NCBI GenBank assembly: GCA_007130885.1
Contig: SLRQ01000012.1
Location: forward strand, 99,516 to 163,515
Direction: 5' to 3'
Length of the DNA: 64,000 nt
From: Deltaproteobacteria bacterium
GTDB taxonomy: Bacteria; Myxococcota; Myxococcia; SLRQ01
Notes under the pieces: generated by a model
Told to the model about the DNA's origin: nothing
The model's database searches: none
What the model saw: only the letters and a program-made list of their open reading frames with translations
Translations under genes and position numbers: made by a program
Shown here: piece by piece, positions 35,740-45,296 of the stretch
Numbering within the stretch: the first letter of the stretch is position 1
Layout: every line of letters starts with the position of its first letter

Positions 35740-36706
35740 TCCTGCCCCCACCGTCACCTCCAAGGGCCGAAACGACCTCGCCCAAGCCATCCGGGTCCTC
35801 GACATTATGACAGTTGATAGTCGGTTCGATGCGTCTAACGAGACCGCATAGCACCTTACCCGGCCCAAGCTCCACTACATCGGTCACCCCTGCGGCTGCA
35901 AAAGCACGGATGGTTTGTTCCCAAAGCACGGGAGACACCACCTGCTTGACCAAGAGTGATTTCACCCGCCTTGGGCTCCTAACGGGAGTAGCATCAACGT
36001 TGGATATGACCGGCACCTTCGGAGCCCTGATATCGACCTCTTCCAATATCGCCTCGAGCGGGGTTTTCACCGGAGCCATGAGCGAGCAATGAAAAGGAGC
36101 GCTGACGGGAAGCTGCACCACGCGCCGGGCTCCATTCTGCTTGAGGAGTTTGCAGGCAACCGCTACCGCGCCGGCCTCGCCCGAAATGACGGTTTGCCTT
36201 GGACCATTGATGTTGGCGGGCTCCACAACGCCACCTTCCTCCGAGGATACCCGCGCGCAAACGGCCTCGACCTGCTCGGCGCCGAGCCCTACAATCGCCG
36301 CCATTGCACCGAAACCCTCGGGCACGGCCTGCTGCATGAAGGTACCCCTTGCACGAACGGCCCGAAGAGCATCAGGGAGGGAGAGCGCGCCCGCCGCCAC
36401 CAAAGCGGAGTACTCACCAAGAGAGTGACCTGCGACAAGCGTCGGTCGAAGGCCCGGCAAGCGGGCCAATAAAGCCGCATGCGCAGCTAGGCTGACGGTC
36501 AAGATGGCAGGCTGGGTGTTTGCGGTGCGGTCGAGTGACTCTCTGGGACCATCCGAGAGGAGCGATATGAGATCCAGCTTTCCAGACAACGCGTCATCCG
36601 CCGCATACACCACCGCGCGAGCCTCCACGCACTCCTCCATGAGCCGTACGCCCATTCCGACGGCTTGCGAGCCCTGACCTGGAAAGACGAAAGCAACCTT
36701 GCTCAT
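35732..36706 (-). CDS. fabD: Malonyl-CoA:ACP transacylase FabD
   Basis: Loads malonyl groups onto ACP. The 324-residue protein begins MSKVAFVFPGQGSQAVGMG, carries the nucleophile motif AGHSLGEYSALVAAG, the Arg in RGTFMQQA, the second His in VSAPFHCSLMAPV and the C-terminal ELGPGKVLCGL. GGAGGAG is placed just before ATG 36706, so the 11 codons further up are not needed. plsX and fabH, which sit between rpmF and fabD in many relatives, are absent. Confidence 0.96.
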   Translation of the reverse strand: MSKVAFVFPGQGSQAVGMGVRLMEECVEARAVVYAADDALSGKLDLISLLSDGPRESLDRTANTQPAILTVSLAAHAALLARLPGLRPTLVAGHSLGEYSALVAAGALSLPDALRAVRARGTFMQQAVPEGFGAMAAIVGLGAEQVEAVCARVSSEEGGVVEPANINGPRQTVISGEAGAVAVACKLLKQNGARRVVQLPVSAPFHCSLMAPVKTPLEAILEEVDIRAPKVPVISNVDATPVRSPRRVKSLLVKQVVSPVLWEQTIRAFAAAGVTDVVELGPGKVLCGLVRRIEPTINCHNVEDPDGLGEVVSALGGDGGGRNV

Positions 36707-36846
36707 CGCTCCTCCGAACCCACTCGCTCCATGAGACACCGCCTACGAGCCGGACGGGCTACCCGTAGCACAATCCCGGCAGTCACGCCCGACACCAGCT
36801 AGCCGAGGCGACGCGAGTAACAGGGAAAAAAACAGCAAACCGGCTG

Positions 36847-37029
36847 CTACTCCTCGCCGGCGGCGATTATCTCTCTGCCACGGTAGTGGCCACAGCCCGA
36901 GCAGACCCTGTGGGACATCACGGGCCTGTTGCAGCGCGGGCACGAAGAGATGTTCGGTCTCCAAGCCTTGAAGTGGGTGCGCCTCATCCGTTGCTTCATT
37001 TTCGAGGTTCGTTTCTTGGGAACGGCCAC
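36847..37029 (-). CDS. rpmF: 50S ribosomal protein L32
   Basis: 60-residue basic ribosomal protein, opening MAVPKKRTSKMKQRMRRTH, with a zinc ribbon C30xxC33 and C43xxC46. It follows yceD at 33 bp, the universal yceD-rpmF order. 140 bp separate it from fabD; this interval holds no gene. Confidence 0.96.
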   Translation of the reverse strand: MAVPKKRTSKMKQRMRRTHFKAWRPNISSCPRCNRPVMSHRVCSGCGHYRGREIIAAGEE

Positions 37030-37062
37030 TTTAGCCTCCTGAAAGCGGGTTACCGCCTCTTG

Positions 37063-37629
37063 TCAATTGATTCTGATCTTGGACAAGTCAGCCAAGCGAG
37101 GGTCCACTACGGTGCGGTTACATCCACAGTCACCGCCGTTCAAGTTCGCCCCGCAGGTCTGACACAAACCTTCACAGTGCTCGTCACACAAAGTGTATTC
37201 GGGCAACGCTAGAAGAAGTTGTTCACGTACCACAAGCCACATGTCGATGCTTTCACCCTCGTAGTGGTCGTAATCGGCCTCTTCCATCGAGAAGCTCCCA
37301 TCCCGTTCATCGCACTCATCGCCGTCATCGACCCGGCTTCCTTCCGGTCGATTCTGGCCACCAGGAAGAAGCTCAAGCTGGAAAGAGTAAGGAAGAGTCT
37401 GCTCTACCTCCCTTAGGCAACGCTTGCAGGGACTCCTTACGCCGGTGACAAGAGAACCTTCTATGACAATCCGGCTCCCCGCCCGATGCAGGCGCGCATC
37501 GACCTGAACCGGCTCCGATGCTCGGTAGCCGGTGCCTTCCTCGGTGAGCATTCCGTCGAAGCGGGAGTAGGGTACACCCTTGTTGAATCTGCACCCAACG
37601 TCGGTGATGTCGTCGATTCTTACCTTCAT
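37063..37629 (-). CDS. yceD: YceD/DUF177 family protein
   Basis: A 188-residue protein of the YceD (DUF177) family, required in some bacteria for 23S rRNA accumulation, encoded upstream of rpmF. The start at 37629 (MKVRIDDITDVG) replaces a frame 26 codons longer. It has a conserved Cys pair in VRSPCKRCLREVEQTL and the C-terminal LPEYTLCDEHCEGLCQTCGANLN with a CGC pair, which may bind zinc. An acidic insert (DDGDECDERD) lies in the middle. It is the first gene of the yceD-to-nusB superoperon. Confidence 0.92.
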   Translation of the reverse strand: MKVRIDDITDVGCRFNKGVPYSRFDGMLTEEGTGYRASEPVQVDARLHRAGSRIVIEGSLVTGVRSPCKRCLREVEQTLPYSFQLELLPGGQNRPEGSRVDDGDECDERDGSFSMEEADYDHYEGESIDMWLVVREQLLLALPEYTLCDEHCEGLCQTCGANLNGGDCGCNRTVVDPRLADLSKIRIN

Positions 37630-37778
37630 AGGAAATGATGATAGACCCGGGGAAACGAACGAGTATGGGAGAGGTTGCCCATGATGCCTCGCCTCGAAAG
37701 AACCCATTTGCTCCAGGGTGCCACGTTGCCAAGGTTAGCATGAGACAGAGATTCCTCTCCCTCCAAGGAGGTCATGCC

Positions 37779-38030
37779 ATGAACAGAACAATAGGTCAAA
37801 TAGCCTATGTGGTCGCTATTATCGGAGCGATCAACTGGGGTCTGATCGGGTTCTTGAACTGGAACCTGGTCGACGCCATCTTCGGCGGAACCGTGGCGCT
37901 TGACAGCAGCGTTGCAAGCAGGATCATTTACGCGGTCGTCGGACTTTGCGGCATCGCGCTACTGTTCTTCGCCCCGCGGCGACGAGAGGTGCCGACTGGA
38001 GCAAAGAGACCCGCGGAAGCTCGAACGTAG
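37779..38030 (+). CDS. DUF378 family membrane protein
   Basis: An 83-residue protein with two membrane segments (IAYVVAIIGAINWGLIGFL and RIIYAVVGLCGIALLFFA) and a basic C-terminus. The INWGLIGF-x-N-x-N-L-VD motif is the DUF378 hallmark. A strong AAGGAGG at 37765-37771 sets the ATG at 37779; the frame is open 48 codons further up without support. Divergent from yceD. Function unknown. Confidence 0.85.
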   Translation: MNRTIGQIAYVVAIIGAINWGLIGFLNWNLVDAIFGGTVALDSSVASRIIYAVVGLCGIALLFFAPRRREVPTGAKRPAEART

Positions 38031-38040
38031 GGCATTTATC

Positions 38041-40383
38041 TCACATACGAAGCTCTACACGCACCATTCGGGCTTCGAAAGTAGAGTCTCCCTCGCGTTC
38101 TAGTACGAGATTGACATCGGTCCCCACCGGACCGCGAATTGCTTTCAAGGCGCCCCGCAGACCAAGATGGTCCGCGGGCGCGCCGTCCACGAACAGGATT
38201 CGATCTCTCTCCCGCAAACCCGCCAAAAACGCCGGTCCACCGGGGTAAACCTTTCCCACGCGGATATGACCGTCGTCATCCTGTCCGATGGTCATGCCGA
38301 CGCCGCCGAACGCATCCACCGCTTTGGCCGAGCTTTCTCGCGCCCGAAGACGGATGGTAACCGGCCCCGAGTTGACGTCTTCTTCCACCATGACCGGCGC
38401 ACTCGCCCCAGCGGACCAGTCGGGGTGCCAAGCAAAAACCCTGGTCGAGTATCCAGCCGGCACGCCGTCGAGCAGAAACTCTCCCTTTGCGTCACTCTTC
38501 ACGGTGGCACCGGAGGCGGCGACCCACCTGGCCGGCCCACGCAAACGCCGGGGTTCCAACGCAACACGAGCTCCCTCGATGGGAAGCTCTCCATCGAGCG
38601 CGGTCACGCGCCCGAATACCCGTCCGGCTGAGGACACCGTAAGCTTTACCGAGCCTCTTGCCTCGCCGGGCCAAACACGGACTGAAACCTCTTCGCCAGG
38701 TGCATATCCGGGTGCGGCGGCTTGGAGACGATAAGCGCCGGGAGACAGTCCTTCAAAGGCAAAGTCTCCCCGTTCGGACAAGAAGCGTTGGCGCTGCGAA
38801 ACGCCTCTATCGGCATCTCCGCTCGAGAGCAGGGTCACCGAAAAATCCGCAACAGGCCTGCCCGCCTGATCAGTTACATATCCGGTTATCTCACCTTCCG
38901 CCGCCAGGACGAGTCGAACATCGTCACCCGCTCTTACAGATCTTCGTTCCCCCGTAAGACCCCCGGCTTCGGCCTCGACTGTCAAGTGATCTCCCTCGGG
39001 CACCGAGATCCTAAAGCGTCCTTCCGGTCCCGCCCCCGTGTTGCCGATCACATTGCCCATCTCATCCAGAACTCTCACGAAAGCCCCTTCCACTGGCCTC
39101 TCCGCGTGATCCAGCACGAGGCCGGTTATCACTCCTGTGTCCGATAGAGCCACGGTTAGGCGCCTTTGGATACCGGCTTCCAGATGGACATCGAGGCTGG
39201 CCCTGCCTCCATTTCCGGGTGCCGCGGCCTCGACCCGAACAATGCCGGTGGAGAGATCTCTCAATGCAGCTCTACCGTGCTGATCGGCCACTGCCGACCC
39301 GCAGCGGATTTCACCCTCACACAAGGCTCTGACAAATGCTCCGCCCGCGGGCAGCCCGTCCACATCAAGCACATCGACAACAAGCCCAGAGCCAGTGGAC
39401 AGTCGTACCACCACACCCTCCACGGCACCGCCGGCTCGGCTCTCGACACCCGGGGTTCGACCGGGCCCATGGCCGGCAGCGTCCGCCAAAATCGTAACTA
39501 GACCAGGCTCTGCTTCCAGCTCGAATGAGCCGTCCTCCAGGCTTCTAACAGCGCCCTCACCATGAACCGTCTGCGGCATCGGCCTGCTGCGAAGCCGGTA
39601 GCCGACTGCCCGAACCTTGGCGTTCTTCACCGGCGCTCCAGCCGCGTCTTCCACCCGCCCGGAAACGCGCGCCAGCGGATCCAACAATACGTTTACACCC
39701 CTTACGGGCCTCTGCCCCGGTACGTCCAGCAACATTTCGCCACTGGAGAATCCGGGTGCGGTGACCAGTAGTACGTGTCGACCTTTAGGCACCCCGGACA
39801 GCGTGAATCCCCCATCGGTCGAGCTTTCGCTCTCACAAAGACCCAGCCTTGCGGAGCAAAGCGCTCTAACTCTGGCGTTGCCGATGCCTTCCCCCGTCAA
39901 CCGGTCGAGCACACGCCCCATGACCGATGTGCCACGTCGCAAGACAAGCGCCAGATCCAAGAGCTCGTCTCCCGCGCCGACAACGAGTCCTTCCACGGTT
40001 TCAGAGCGACCCAGCTCGGACGCGGCGGCGAGATCGTAGCTTCCTGGAGCAAGTCCTCGGAAGCAAAACTCCCCGCTCTCTCCGGTGCGTGAAGTGAGCC
40101 AACCGGTAGATCCTCGCAATCCTACTAGCGCGGCAGCCACCTGACTACCTCCCGCCGTCATTACGATGCCGCAGATCACCGCTCTTCTCGACTCGAGTGG
40201 AGCAGTTACCTTCTCCGCATCGCCTGGTTGCGGCATCTCACCGCCAACGGCATCCTCGCTGGGAGGCGGCAGAGCTTCCTCCATGGCCGCCTCTTCTTTC
40301 GAACGCAAGAAAACGAGCACGACAGCCAGGACGACGGTCGCCACCGAGAACGCTACGGCAGTGCGGATGTGAACCCGAGACAT
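38041..40383 (-). CDS. Membrane-anchored protein with stacked carboxypeptidase-regulatory-like domains and a C-terminal PDZ
   Basis: A 780-residue protein with one N-terminal membrane anchor (VAFSVATVVLAVVLVFL) and an acidic linker. Six or seven Ig-like carboxypeptidase-regulatory units then run from about residue 68 to 680; their phrases G-R-V-x-D-x-x-G-x-P-V-x-x-A-x-V and G-x-F-x-L-x-x-L-x-P-G-x-Y repeat with one unit per about 85 residues. The last 85 residues are a PDZ domain (GVGMTIGQDDDGHIRVGKVYPGGPAFLAGLRERDRILFVDG). Orientation predicts an extracytoplasmic location. This architecture is frequent in Myxococcota; the ligand is unknown. It stands 41 bp after the acidic-tailed membrane gene, so the two may be co-transcribed. 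Confidence 0.85.
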   Translation of the reverse strand: MSRVHIRTAVAFSVATVVLAVVLVFLRSKEEAAMEEALPPPSEDAVGGEMPQPGDAEKVTAPLESRRAVICGIVMTAGGSQVAAALVGLRGSTGWLTSRTGESGEFCFRGLAPGSYDLAAASELGRSETVEGLVVGAGDELLDLALVLRRGTSVMGRVLDRLTGEGIGNARVRALCSARLGLCESESSTDGGFTLSGVPKGRHVLLVTAPGFSSGEMLLDVPGQRPVRGVNVLLDPLARVSGRVEDAAGAPVKNAKVRAVGYRLRSRPMPQTVHGEGAVRSLEDGSFELEAEPGLVTILADAAGHGPGRTPGVESRAGGAVEGVVVRLSTGSGLVVDVLDVDGLPAGGAFVRALCEGEIRCGSAVADQHGRAALRDLSTGIVRVEAAAPGNGGRASLDVHLEAGIQRRLTVALSDTGVITGLVLDHAERPVEGAFVRVLDEMGNVIGNTGAGPEGRFRISVPEGDHLTVEAEAGGLTGERRSVRAGDDVRLVLAAEGEITGYVTDQAGRPVADFSVTLLSSGDADRGVSQRQRFLSERGDFAFEGLSPGAYRLQAAAPGYAPGEEVSVRVWPGEARGSVKLTVSSAGRVFGRVTALDGELPIEGARVALEPRRLRGPARWVAASGATVKSDAKGEFLLDGVPAGYSTRVFAWHPDWSAGASAPVMVEEDVNSGPVTIRLRARESSAKAVDAFGGVGMTIGQDDDGHIRVGKVYPGGPAFLAGLRERDRILFVDGAPADHLGLRGALKAIRGPVGTDVNLVLEREGDSTFEARMVRVELRM

Positions 40384-40424
40384 TGCGCGGCATCAACCGC
40401 TGGGTACCCCCCAAATAATCCCAA

Positions 40425-41273
40425 CTACTCGTCGTCTCCCTGCTGCTCTTCCTCTACTAGCTGCCGGTCTTCGTCCTCCAACATCAAGTCCTCGGGCGCC
40501 AGATCAATAGCCAGGTCAGCCGCGTCCTCGATAGGTTCATCCTCGTCGAGGGATTCGGCTTCGGGCTCGTCCAGCTGAGGCTGCTCCTCGGGATCAGGCA
40601 TGAGATCTTCGTCCCGCAAAGCCTTTCGCAAAGCTTCCTCCGGCTCCTGAATGGCCTGAAGAAGCAGCCTGCTCTCTCTCCCCCAGCCCGCTGGGCTGTC
40701 ACGAGCCTGCGTCAAACGCTCACGAGCAGTATCGAGGCTGCGAAGGGCGGACTCGATGAAACGTCGCCCTTCGTGATAGGCCACCTCGCCGCGCAGCATG
40801 TCCATCTCCTGGCGCTGAGCGGCCGTGGTCGTCGGAAGCTTCTCCGCCCGTCGCAGGTAGTAGATCCCCTCTTCTATGCGCTCTAGCTGGTCGATGTCGA
40901 TTCGATCCCGAGACCACTCGAGCAGCTTGCCCACCAGAACGCGGTCCAGCTCCGCCCTTTCGTCAAAAGCAAACCTGGGCTCCGGCTCCTCGCCCGCGGG
41001 AATGGGTATAGGGCGATAGGCGGCCTGGAAGTCCGGATCCTCCGGACTGTATCTGCGCTCGCCCACGGGAAAGAAAATGCCCCGCTGAACGATCAAGTGA
41101 TTTTCCTCGACGACGAGGAAGTATCGCCTGGAGTTGCGCTCGGCCAGCAAGTACAAAACGCCCGCCACGAGAACCAGGATGATAGCCGCTACAAGCAGCC
41201 TCACAAGGAACCTTCCCACCCTTTTCTCGCTTCGAGGATAATCGTCGACCATGGTTTCGCTTTGCTCAGTCAT
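40425..41273 (-). CDS. Single-pass membrane protein with acidic tail, unrecognised
   Basis: A 282-residue protein. After 24 cytosolic residues there is one membrane segment (LVRLLVAAIILVLVAGVLYLL), a beta-rich stretch with a YxxVEENHLIVQRGIFFPVGERRY pattern, a helical region with TPR-like spacing (residues 120-210), and a final 60-residue tail of Glu, Asp and Gln. Such proteins appear in deltaproteobacteria without assigned function. It is followed by the PDZ protein on the same strand (41 bp) and preceded by hpt. Confidence 0.75.
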   Translation of the reverse strand: MTEQSETMVDDYPRSEKRVGRFLVRLLVAAIILVLVAGVLYLLAERNSRRYFLVVEENHLIVQRGIFFPVGERRYSPEDPDFQAAYRPIPIPAGEEPEPRFAFDERAELDRVLVGKLLEWSRDRIDIDQLERIEEGIYYLRRAEKLPTTTAAQRQEMDMLRGEVAYHEGRRFIESALRSLDTARERLTQARDSPAGWGRESRLLLQAIQEPEEALRKALRDEDLMPDPEEQPQLDEPEAESLDEDEPIEDAADLAIDLAPEDLMLEDEDRQLVEEEQQGDDE

Positions 41274-41342
41274 GTTCGTATTCCCTTGCCGCCATTTTGG
41301 CCGGCTCCGGCCAGCCTAGCCGATGTCTTACTAGCGTGTCAC

Positions 41343-41897
41343 TTAGCGACGTTCCATGCAATCCCGCGTCAATACTCCCACAAAAGGCAGGTTACGATAA
41401 CGCTCCGCATGATCCAGACCATACCCCACTACAAACTTGTCCGGGATAGTAAAGCCGAGGTAGTCGATCTCGATCTCATAACTGCTGCGAGCCGGTTTCT
41501 CCAGTAACGAGCAGATCTTCACACTGCTCGGCTTCCGGCTCCCAAGGTTTTCTAGAAGATACTTCATGGTAAGCCCAGTATCGACAATATCCTCGACTAT
41601 AAGGACATGCCGGTCTTTTACCGGGTTGGAAAGGTCTTGAGTGATTCGAACGACCCCGGAAGACTCGGTATCAGCCCCATACGAGGCAAGTCCCATGAAG
41701 TCCACGCTAAGAGGCAGGTCAATCGCGCGAATGAGATCCGCCCCGAACATGAATGAACCTTTCAGGATCAACAGGACGGTCAGTGGCTCACCGAAGTAGT
41801 CACGAGTGATCTTTTCGCCCAGCACCGCAATACGTGCCTTCAATTCCTCCATAGAGATCAGAATCTCTACGTCATCGGCAAATACCGGAACAGACAT
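41343..41897 (-). CDS. hpt: Hypoxanthine phosphoribosyltransferase
   Basis: Salvages hypoxanthine and guanine with PRPP. The 184-residue protein has [16 protein letters not shown], the [15 protein letters not shown] segment, the PRPP loop [18 protein letters not shown] and the base-specificity strand [25 protein letters not shown], all typical of Hpt. Length is normal. It stands 69 bp upstream of the acidic-tailed membrane gene. It complements the punA-pdp salvage pair at 1.2 kb. Confidence 0.95.
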   Translation of the reverse strand: MSVPVFADDVEILISMEELKARIAVLGEKITRDYFGEPLTVLLILKGSFMFGADLIRAIDLPLSVDFMGLASYGADTESSGVVRITQDLSNPVKDRHVLIVEDIVDTGLTMKYLLENLGSRKPSSVKICSLLEKPARSSYEIEIDYLGFTIPDKFVVGYGLDHAERYRNLPFVGVLTRDCMERR

Positions 41898-42054
41898 GGT
41901 GCTCCTTTCGACTCAAGCGACACTACACCAAAGAGAGGATACGAGAGAAACCAGAGGTGCCGGACACCGTAAGACTCGTGCTTGGCAAGTCAGTGCCTTG
42001 TTTGAGGCACCGGCGGCGGAAACCAAATTGAAGCCATTCAACGACACTGGCAAC

Positions 42055-43533
42055 TCAACTGTCGAGTTGGCGGTACAACGTTCGCCTAGCTATGCCCAAC
42101 AATGCCGCCGCGCGACGCTTGTTGCCGCCCGCTCGCTCCAGAACGAACCGAATGTACCAATCCTCCAGCTCCGCCAAGGTTGGGAGCACATCTCCATCCG
42201 TAATAATCTCGCAAAGAGCCCCAGCCAGGGCACCATCGCCGCCGGCCTGTCCCATAGCCGCGGGGGAACGCTCGTTGCCACGACTAGATTCAGCTTGCCC
42301 GCCGAGCCCTCCTTGCAAACCCTTTGCTTTTCCTGCCCGAACACGCACCGGCAGATCCCGTACGACAATCGTTCTCCCCTCGCAGAACGTGACCGCACGT
42401 TCAATGGCGTTCTGTAGCTCGCGAACATTGCCTGGAAACGGATAGTTTCGAAGCACCCTGATTGCATCAGACGAAATAGCTCTGACATCCTTGTGCAGGG
42501 CAACTCTGAATCGATGGACGAACCGTCCGGCCAGCAATTCGATGTCATCCGCTCTCTCTCGAAGAGGCGGTACTCTCAACATAAAGGTCTCCAAGCGGTA
42601 GAACAGATCCTCACGAAAACGACCGGCCCGAACCTCTTCCTCCAAATCGCGGTTGGTCGCGGCTATTATCCGAACATCCACCTCCACCTCCCGATTGGCT
42701 CCAACGGGCCGGACCCTACCCTCCTGGAGAACACGAAGAAGCTTTGCTTGCAGCTCGAGCGGCATCTCGGAAATCTCGTCGAGCAGCAGTGTGCCGCCTT
42801 CCGCTTCCGCGATTAGCCCCCTGCGGGCTCGATCCGCGCCCGTGAACGCACCGGCCGCGTGTCCAAAAAACTCGCTTTCCAGAAGCTGCGCTGGAATGCC
42901 CGCGCAGTTCACCACTATATGCGGGCCCTCGCGACGGCTGCTCTCTTGATGAATGGCTCGTGCCACCAGCTCCTTACCGGTTCCGCTCTCACCAACCACC
43001 ACCACCGGCCCATGCCCCGATGAAACCTGTCTGATCTGCGCGAACAGCTCATGCATACTCGTACTGACACCCAGTAGACCGTGGAAGGAGCCGTCGTCTA
43101 TGAGTGCGCGAAGCCCTGCGACTTCCTCTTCCAGCCGTCTGCGCTCCAAGACCCGGCGTAACGATACCATCAGGTGCTCGAGGTCCAAAGGCTTGGTCAA
43201 GAAATCATCCGCACCAGCCTTCAGTGCCTGAACCGCTTGCGAAACCGTACCAAAGGCCGTGATGAGCACGACGGAGGGAGAAGAACGAGTCTGCTTCACC
43301 TTCTCGAGAAAGGATAGACCGTCCATCCCAGGCAGACGAATGTCGCAAAGCACCAGCTCGGGAGAAAACGAGTCCAAGAGAGCCAGCCCCTCTTCCGCGG
43401 TTTGGGTTCCCCTGACCGACATTCCCGAATCAGTTAGCTCCTCGCAAAGAAGCTCGTGCTGTGCTTCGTCATCCTCGACGATGAGGACCCTTGGTTGCCC
43501 AGGATCCGAGTGCTTACCCGAACCTGCGTTCAC
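42055..43533 (-). CDS. Sigma-54-dependent response regulator, NtrC/AtoC type
   Basis: A 492-residue three-domain activator. The receiver (residues 16-130) has phospho-acceptor Asp64 in LCDIRLPGMDG and Lys in DDFLTKPLD. The AAA+ domain has Walker A VVGESGTGKELVARA, the sigma-54 contact loop GAFTGA, Walker B GGTLLLDEISEM and the arginine-finger region. A Ser/Gly-rich linker leads to a C-terminal Fis-type HTH (RAAALLGIARRTLYRQL). It is therefore able to open sigma-54 promoters. It overlaps the sensor kinase gene by 4 bp. A sigma-54 promoter candidate lies at 45297 on the far side of the kinase gene, before the DUF4168 gene. Confidence 0.95.
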   Translation of the reverse strand: MNAGSGKHSDPGQPRVLIVEDDEAQHELLCEELTDSGMSVRGTQTAEEGLALLDSFSPELVLCDIRLPGMDGLSFLEKVKQTRSSPSVVLITAFGTVSQAVQALKAGADDFLTKPLDLEHLMVSLRRVLERRRLEEEVAGLRALIDDGSFHGLLGVSTSMHELFAQIRQVSSGHGPVVVVGESGTGKELVARAIHQESSRREGPHIVVNCAGIPAQLLESEFFGHAAGAFTGADRARRGLIAEAEGGTLLLDEISEMPLELQAKLLRVLQEGRVRPVGANREVEVDVRIIAATNRDLEEEVRAGRFREDLFYRLETFMLRVPPLRERADDIELLAGRFVHRFRVALHKDVRAISSDAIRVLRNYPFPGNVRELQNAIERAVTFCEGRTIVVRDLPVRVRAGKAKGLQGGLGGQAESSRGNERSPAAMGQAGGDGALAGALCEIITDGDVLPTLAELEDWYIRFVLERAGGNKRRAAALLGIARRTLYRQLDS

Positions 43534-45035
43534 AAGCCTCCTCCTTCCTCCGATAGTGGCAGAGTGATCTCGAACTTTGCTCCGCCAAGCACGCTCTCGC
43601 CGACATCGACTCGTCCGCCTTGCTCCTCGGTGAGACCATGCACGACGGCAAGCCCCAGCCCCGTACCTTCACCGACCGCCTTGGTCGTAAAAAAGGGCTC
43701 GAAGATCTTTTTCCGAAGATCGGTCGGCACTCCATGTCCATCATCCTCCACTCGCAACAACACCTTACCGTCCACCTCTTCACATGAAATCCTTACGTTA
43801 CCCCCTTCAGCCGCTTGAACCCCGTTTTCCACCAGATTGATTACAACCCGCTCCAAAGCCGCCGGATCGGCGTGAGCCCACACGCCCTGCTGGGGACACT
43901 CCACCCTAACGTCCGTAACATCGCGCCCCGGAGTCTGGGCCACCGCGGAGATTGCCGAATCAACGATTCTCCCCACTTCCACCCTGGTCGGCCGAGCTCT
44001 CGATCGACGCGCGAAATCGAGGAGCTGTCGCACAATGGCGCTCATTCTCTCGACCTGTCTGCGCACACCCGCCATGACCCGCTTTGAGTTCTCGGCAGAT
44101 CCCTGCCTGCGCAGCTCCCGCTGGGCATACCCGTCGATCACGCTTAGAGGAGTGCCAAGCTCGTGCGCAAGCCCCGATGCCAACTGCCCGATGGCGGCCA
44201 GCTTCTCGGCATGCCGCAGCTGCTCCTCGAGCTCGCCTTGCTTCTTCCTGCGCGCTGAGATCTCGGCTTCGTCTCTCTCCCTTCTCTCGAGCATTGTATT
44301 CAGAGCGGTGGTCACCCCCGCAACCTCACGCGGGCCGGCCACTCCGGCACGATGTCCCTCTTTACCGCGATCGATCCTGCCAATATCTTCTTCCAATCGC
44401 CGGAGAGCGCTTCCAACGGCACGGTCATGTCCCCAAAGCAAGAGGGCCGAGACTCCGAGACAGGAGATCAGCAATACGAAGGCAGCCTGCCGGCGCAACC
44501 CGGCTATTTCTCGATCGAAGTCGCGCCGACGCCTGATAACCTGAAGAATGCCCACCGTTTCGCCTGCGCTTCCCCGAAGAGGCAAGGACACCGAGTAGAC
44601 ACGGCGTTCATCGAGCCGCGTGTATCCTTGAACCTTCTCTCCATCGATCACCACTCTGGAAAACACGTCCACCGTGATCGGGAGGGGTTCCTCTCCTATC
44701 GAGGCTAGAGGTACCCCGCGCGCGTCGTAGACGAAAACCGCGTAAATCGGGTCGGTTCGGATGGCCGATCTCAACGCTCGCTCGACGTCCTTGACCCGGC
44801 CGGCCGCAAGGGCACGCCCCAAAGGCAGCCTGATAGTCGAAGCTACCAGATCCACCTCCTCCTTCATGCGCCGCTCTGCCCAGTCAGTAACCGACTTCTG
44901 AGCCGCAAGCCCCACCAGAATCAGCGCTATGACGACCGGCACCAAGACGAAGGTCGTCAATGCAAGGCGTAAACTGTATCGACCCGGCCTCCAGCCGAAC
45001 TTCGGGAGCAATCTGATGGCACACCTCCGACTCAT
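43530..45035 (-). CDS. Two-component sensor histidine kinase
   Basis: A 501-residue membrane kinase. Two membrane segments (about 25-47 and 187-206) enclose a periplasmic sensor domain of about 140 residues with no named fold. A HAMP-like linker follows, then HisKA with the H-box HAEKLAAIGQLASGLAHELGTPLS in the style of AtoS/ZraS. The catalytic domain has N-box VINLVENGVQAA, G1 EDDGHGVP, F-box FEPFFTTK and G2 GEGTGLGLAVV. All motifs are intact. Transcribed with its response regulator, and divergent from the DUF4168 gene. The signal is unknown; ZraS-like topology suggests an envelope cue. Confidence 0.94.
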   Translation of the reverse strand: MSRRCAIRLLPKFGWRPGRYSLRLALTTFVLVPVVIALILVGLAAQKSVTDWAERRMKEEVDLVASTIRLPLGRALAAGRVKDVERALRSAIRTDPIYAVFVYDARGVPLASIGEEPLPITVDVFSRVVIDGEKVQGYTRLDERRVYSVSLPLRGSAGETVGILQVIRRRRDFDREIAGLRRQAAFVLLISCLGVSALLLWGHDRAVGSALRRLEEDIGRIDRGKEGHRAGVAGPREVAGVTTALNTMLERRERDEAEISARRKKQGELEEQLRHAEKLAAIGQLASGLAHELGTPLSVIDGYAQRELRRQGSAENSKRVMAGVRRQVERMSAIVRQLLDFARRSRARPTRVEVGRIVDSAISAVAQTPGRDVTDVRVECPQQGVWAHADPAALERVVINLVENGVQAAEGGNVRISCEEVDGKVLLRVEDDGHGVPTDLRKKIFEPFFTTKAVGEGTGLGLAVVHGLTEEQGGRVDVGESVLGGAKFEITLPLSEEGGGL

Positions 45036-45132
45036 GTGTCATATCAGCACATCCAATCGTTCTCAACCCACCCCCGAAACGAATGCCACTTGGGAGATGG
45101 GTTCCCCGAAAATCCCTTCTCCCCTACGCCGT

Positions 45133-45176
45133 TCGGGACTCGTCCCCGAGACTTCCAATCGGTTGTTCTGCAACAA
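45133..45176. promoter_or_regulatory. Candidate enhancer dyads for the NtrC-type regulator
   Basis: Two inverted repeats lie in the 363-bp region between the divergent kinase and DUF4168 genes. One is GGGAC-TC-GTCCC at 45135-45146, extended by flanking TC and GA. The other is TTGTT-CTGC-AACAA at 45163-45176. They stand about 120-160 bp upstream of the sigma-54 promoter, the usual distance for upstream activator sites. Which of them, if either, binds the regulator cannot be told from the sequence. The rest of the region shows nothing gene-like. Confidence 0.4.
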
Positions 45177-45296
45177 AATCAAGGCTTTAGGATTCCCAGA
45201 GCCCCTCCCCTCTCGCCGGCTGCCCACTCTCACGAGAGCCAAATATGGGGTCTCGCATCCGGTCGGCACTGCTTGAAACGCAGACGCCGCCGGAGG

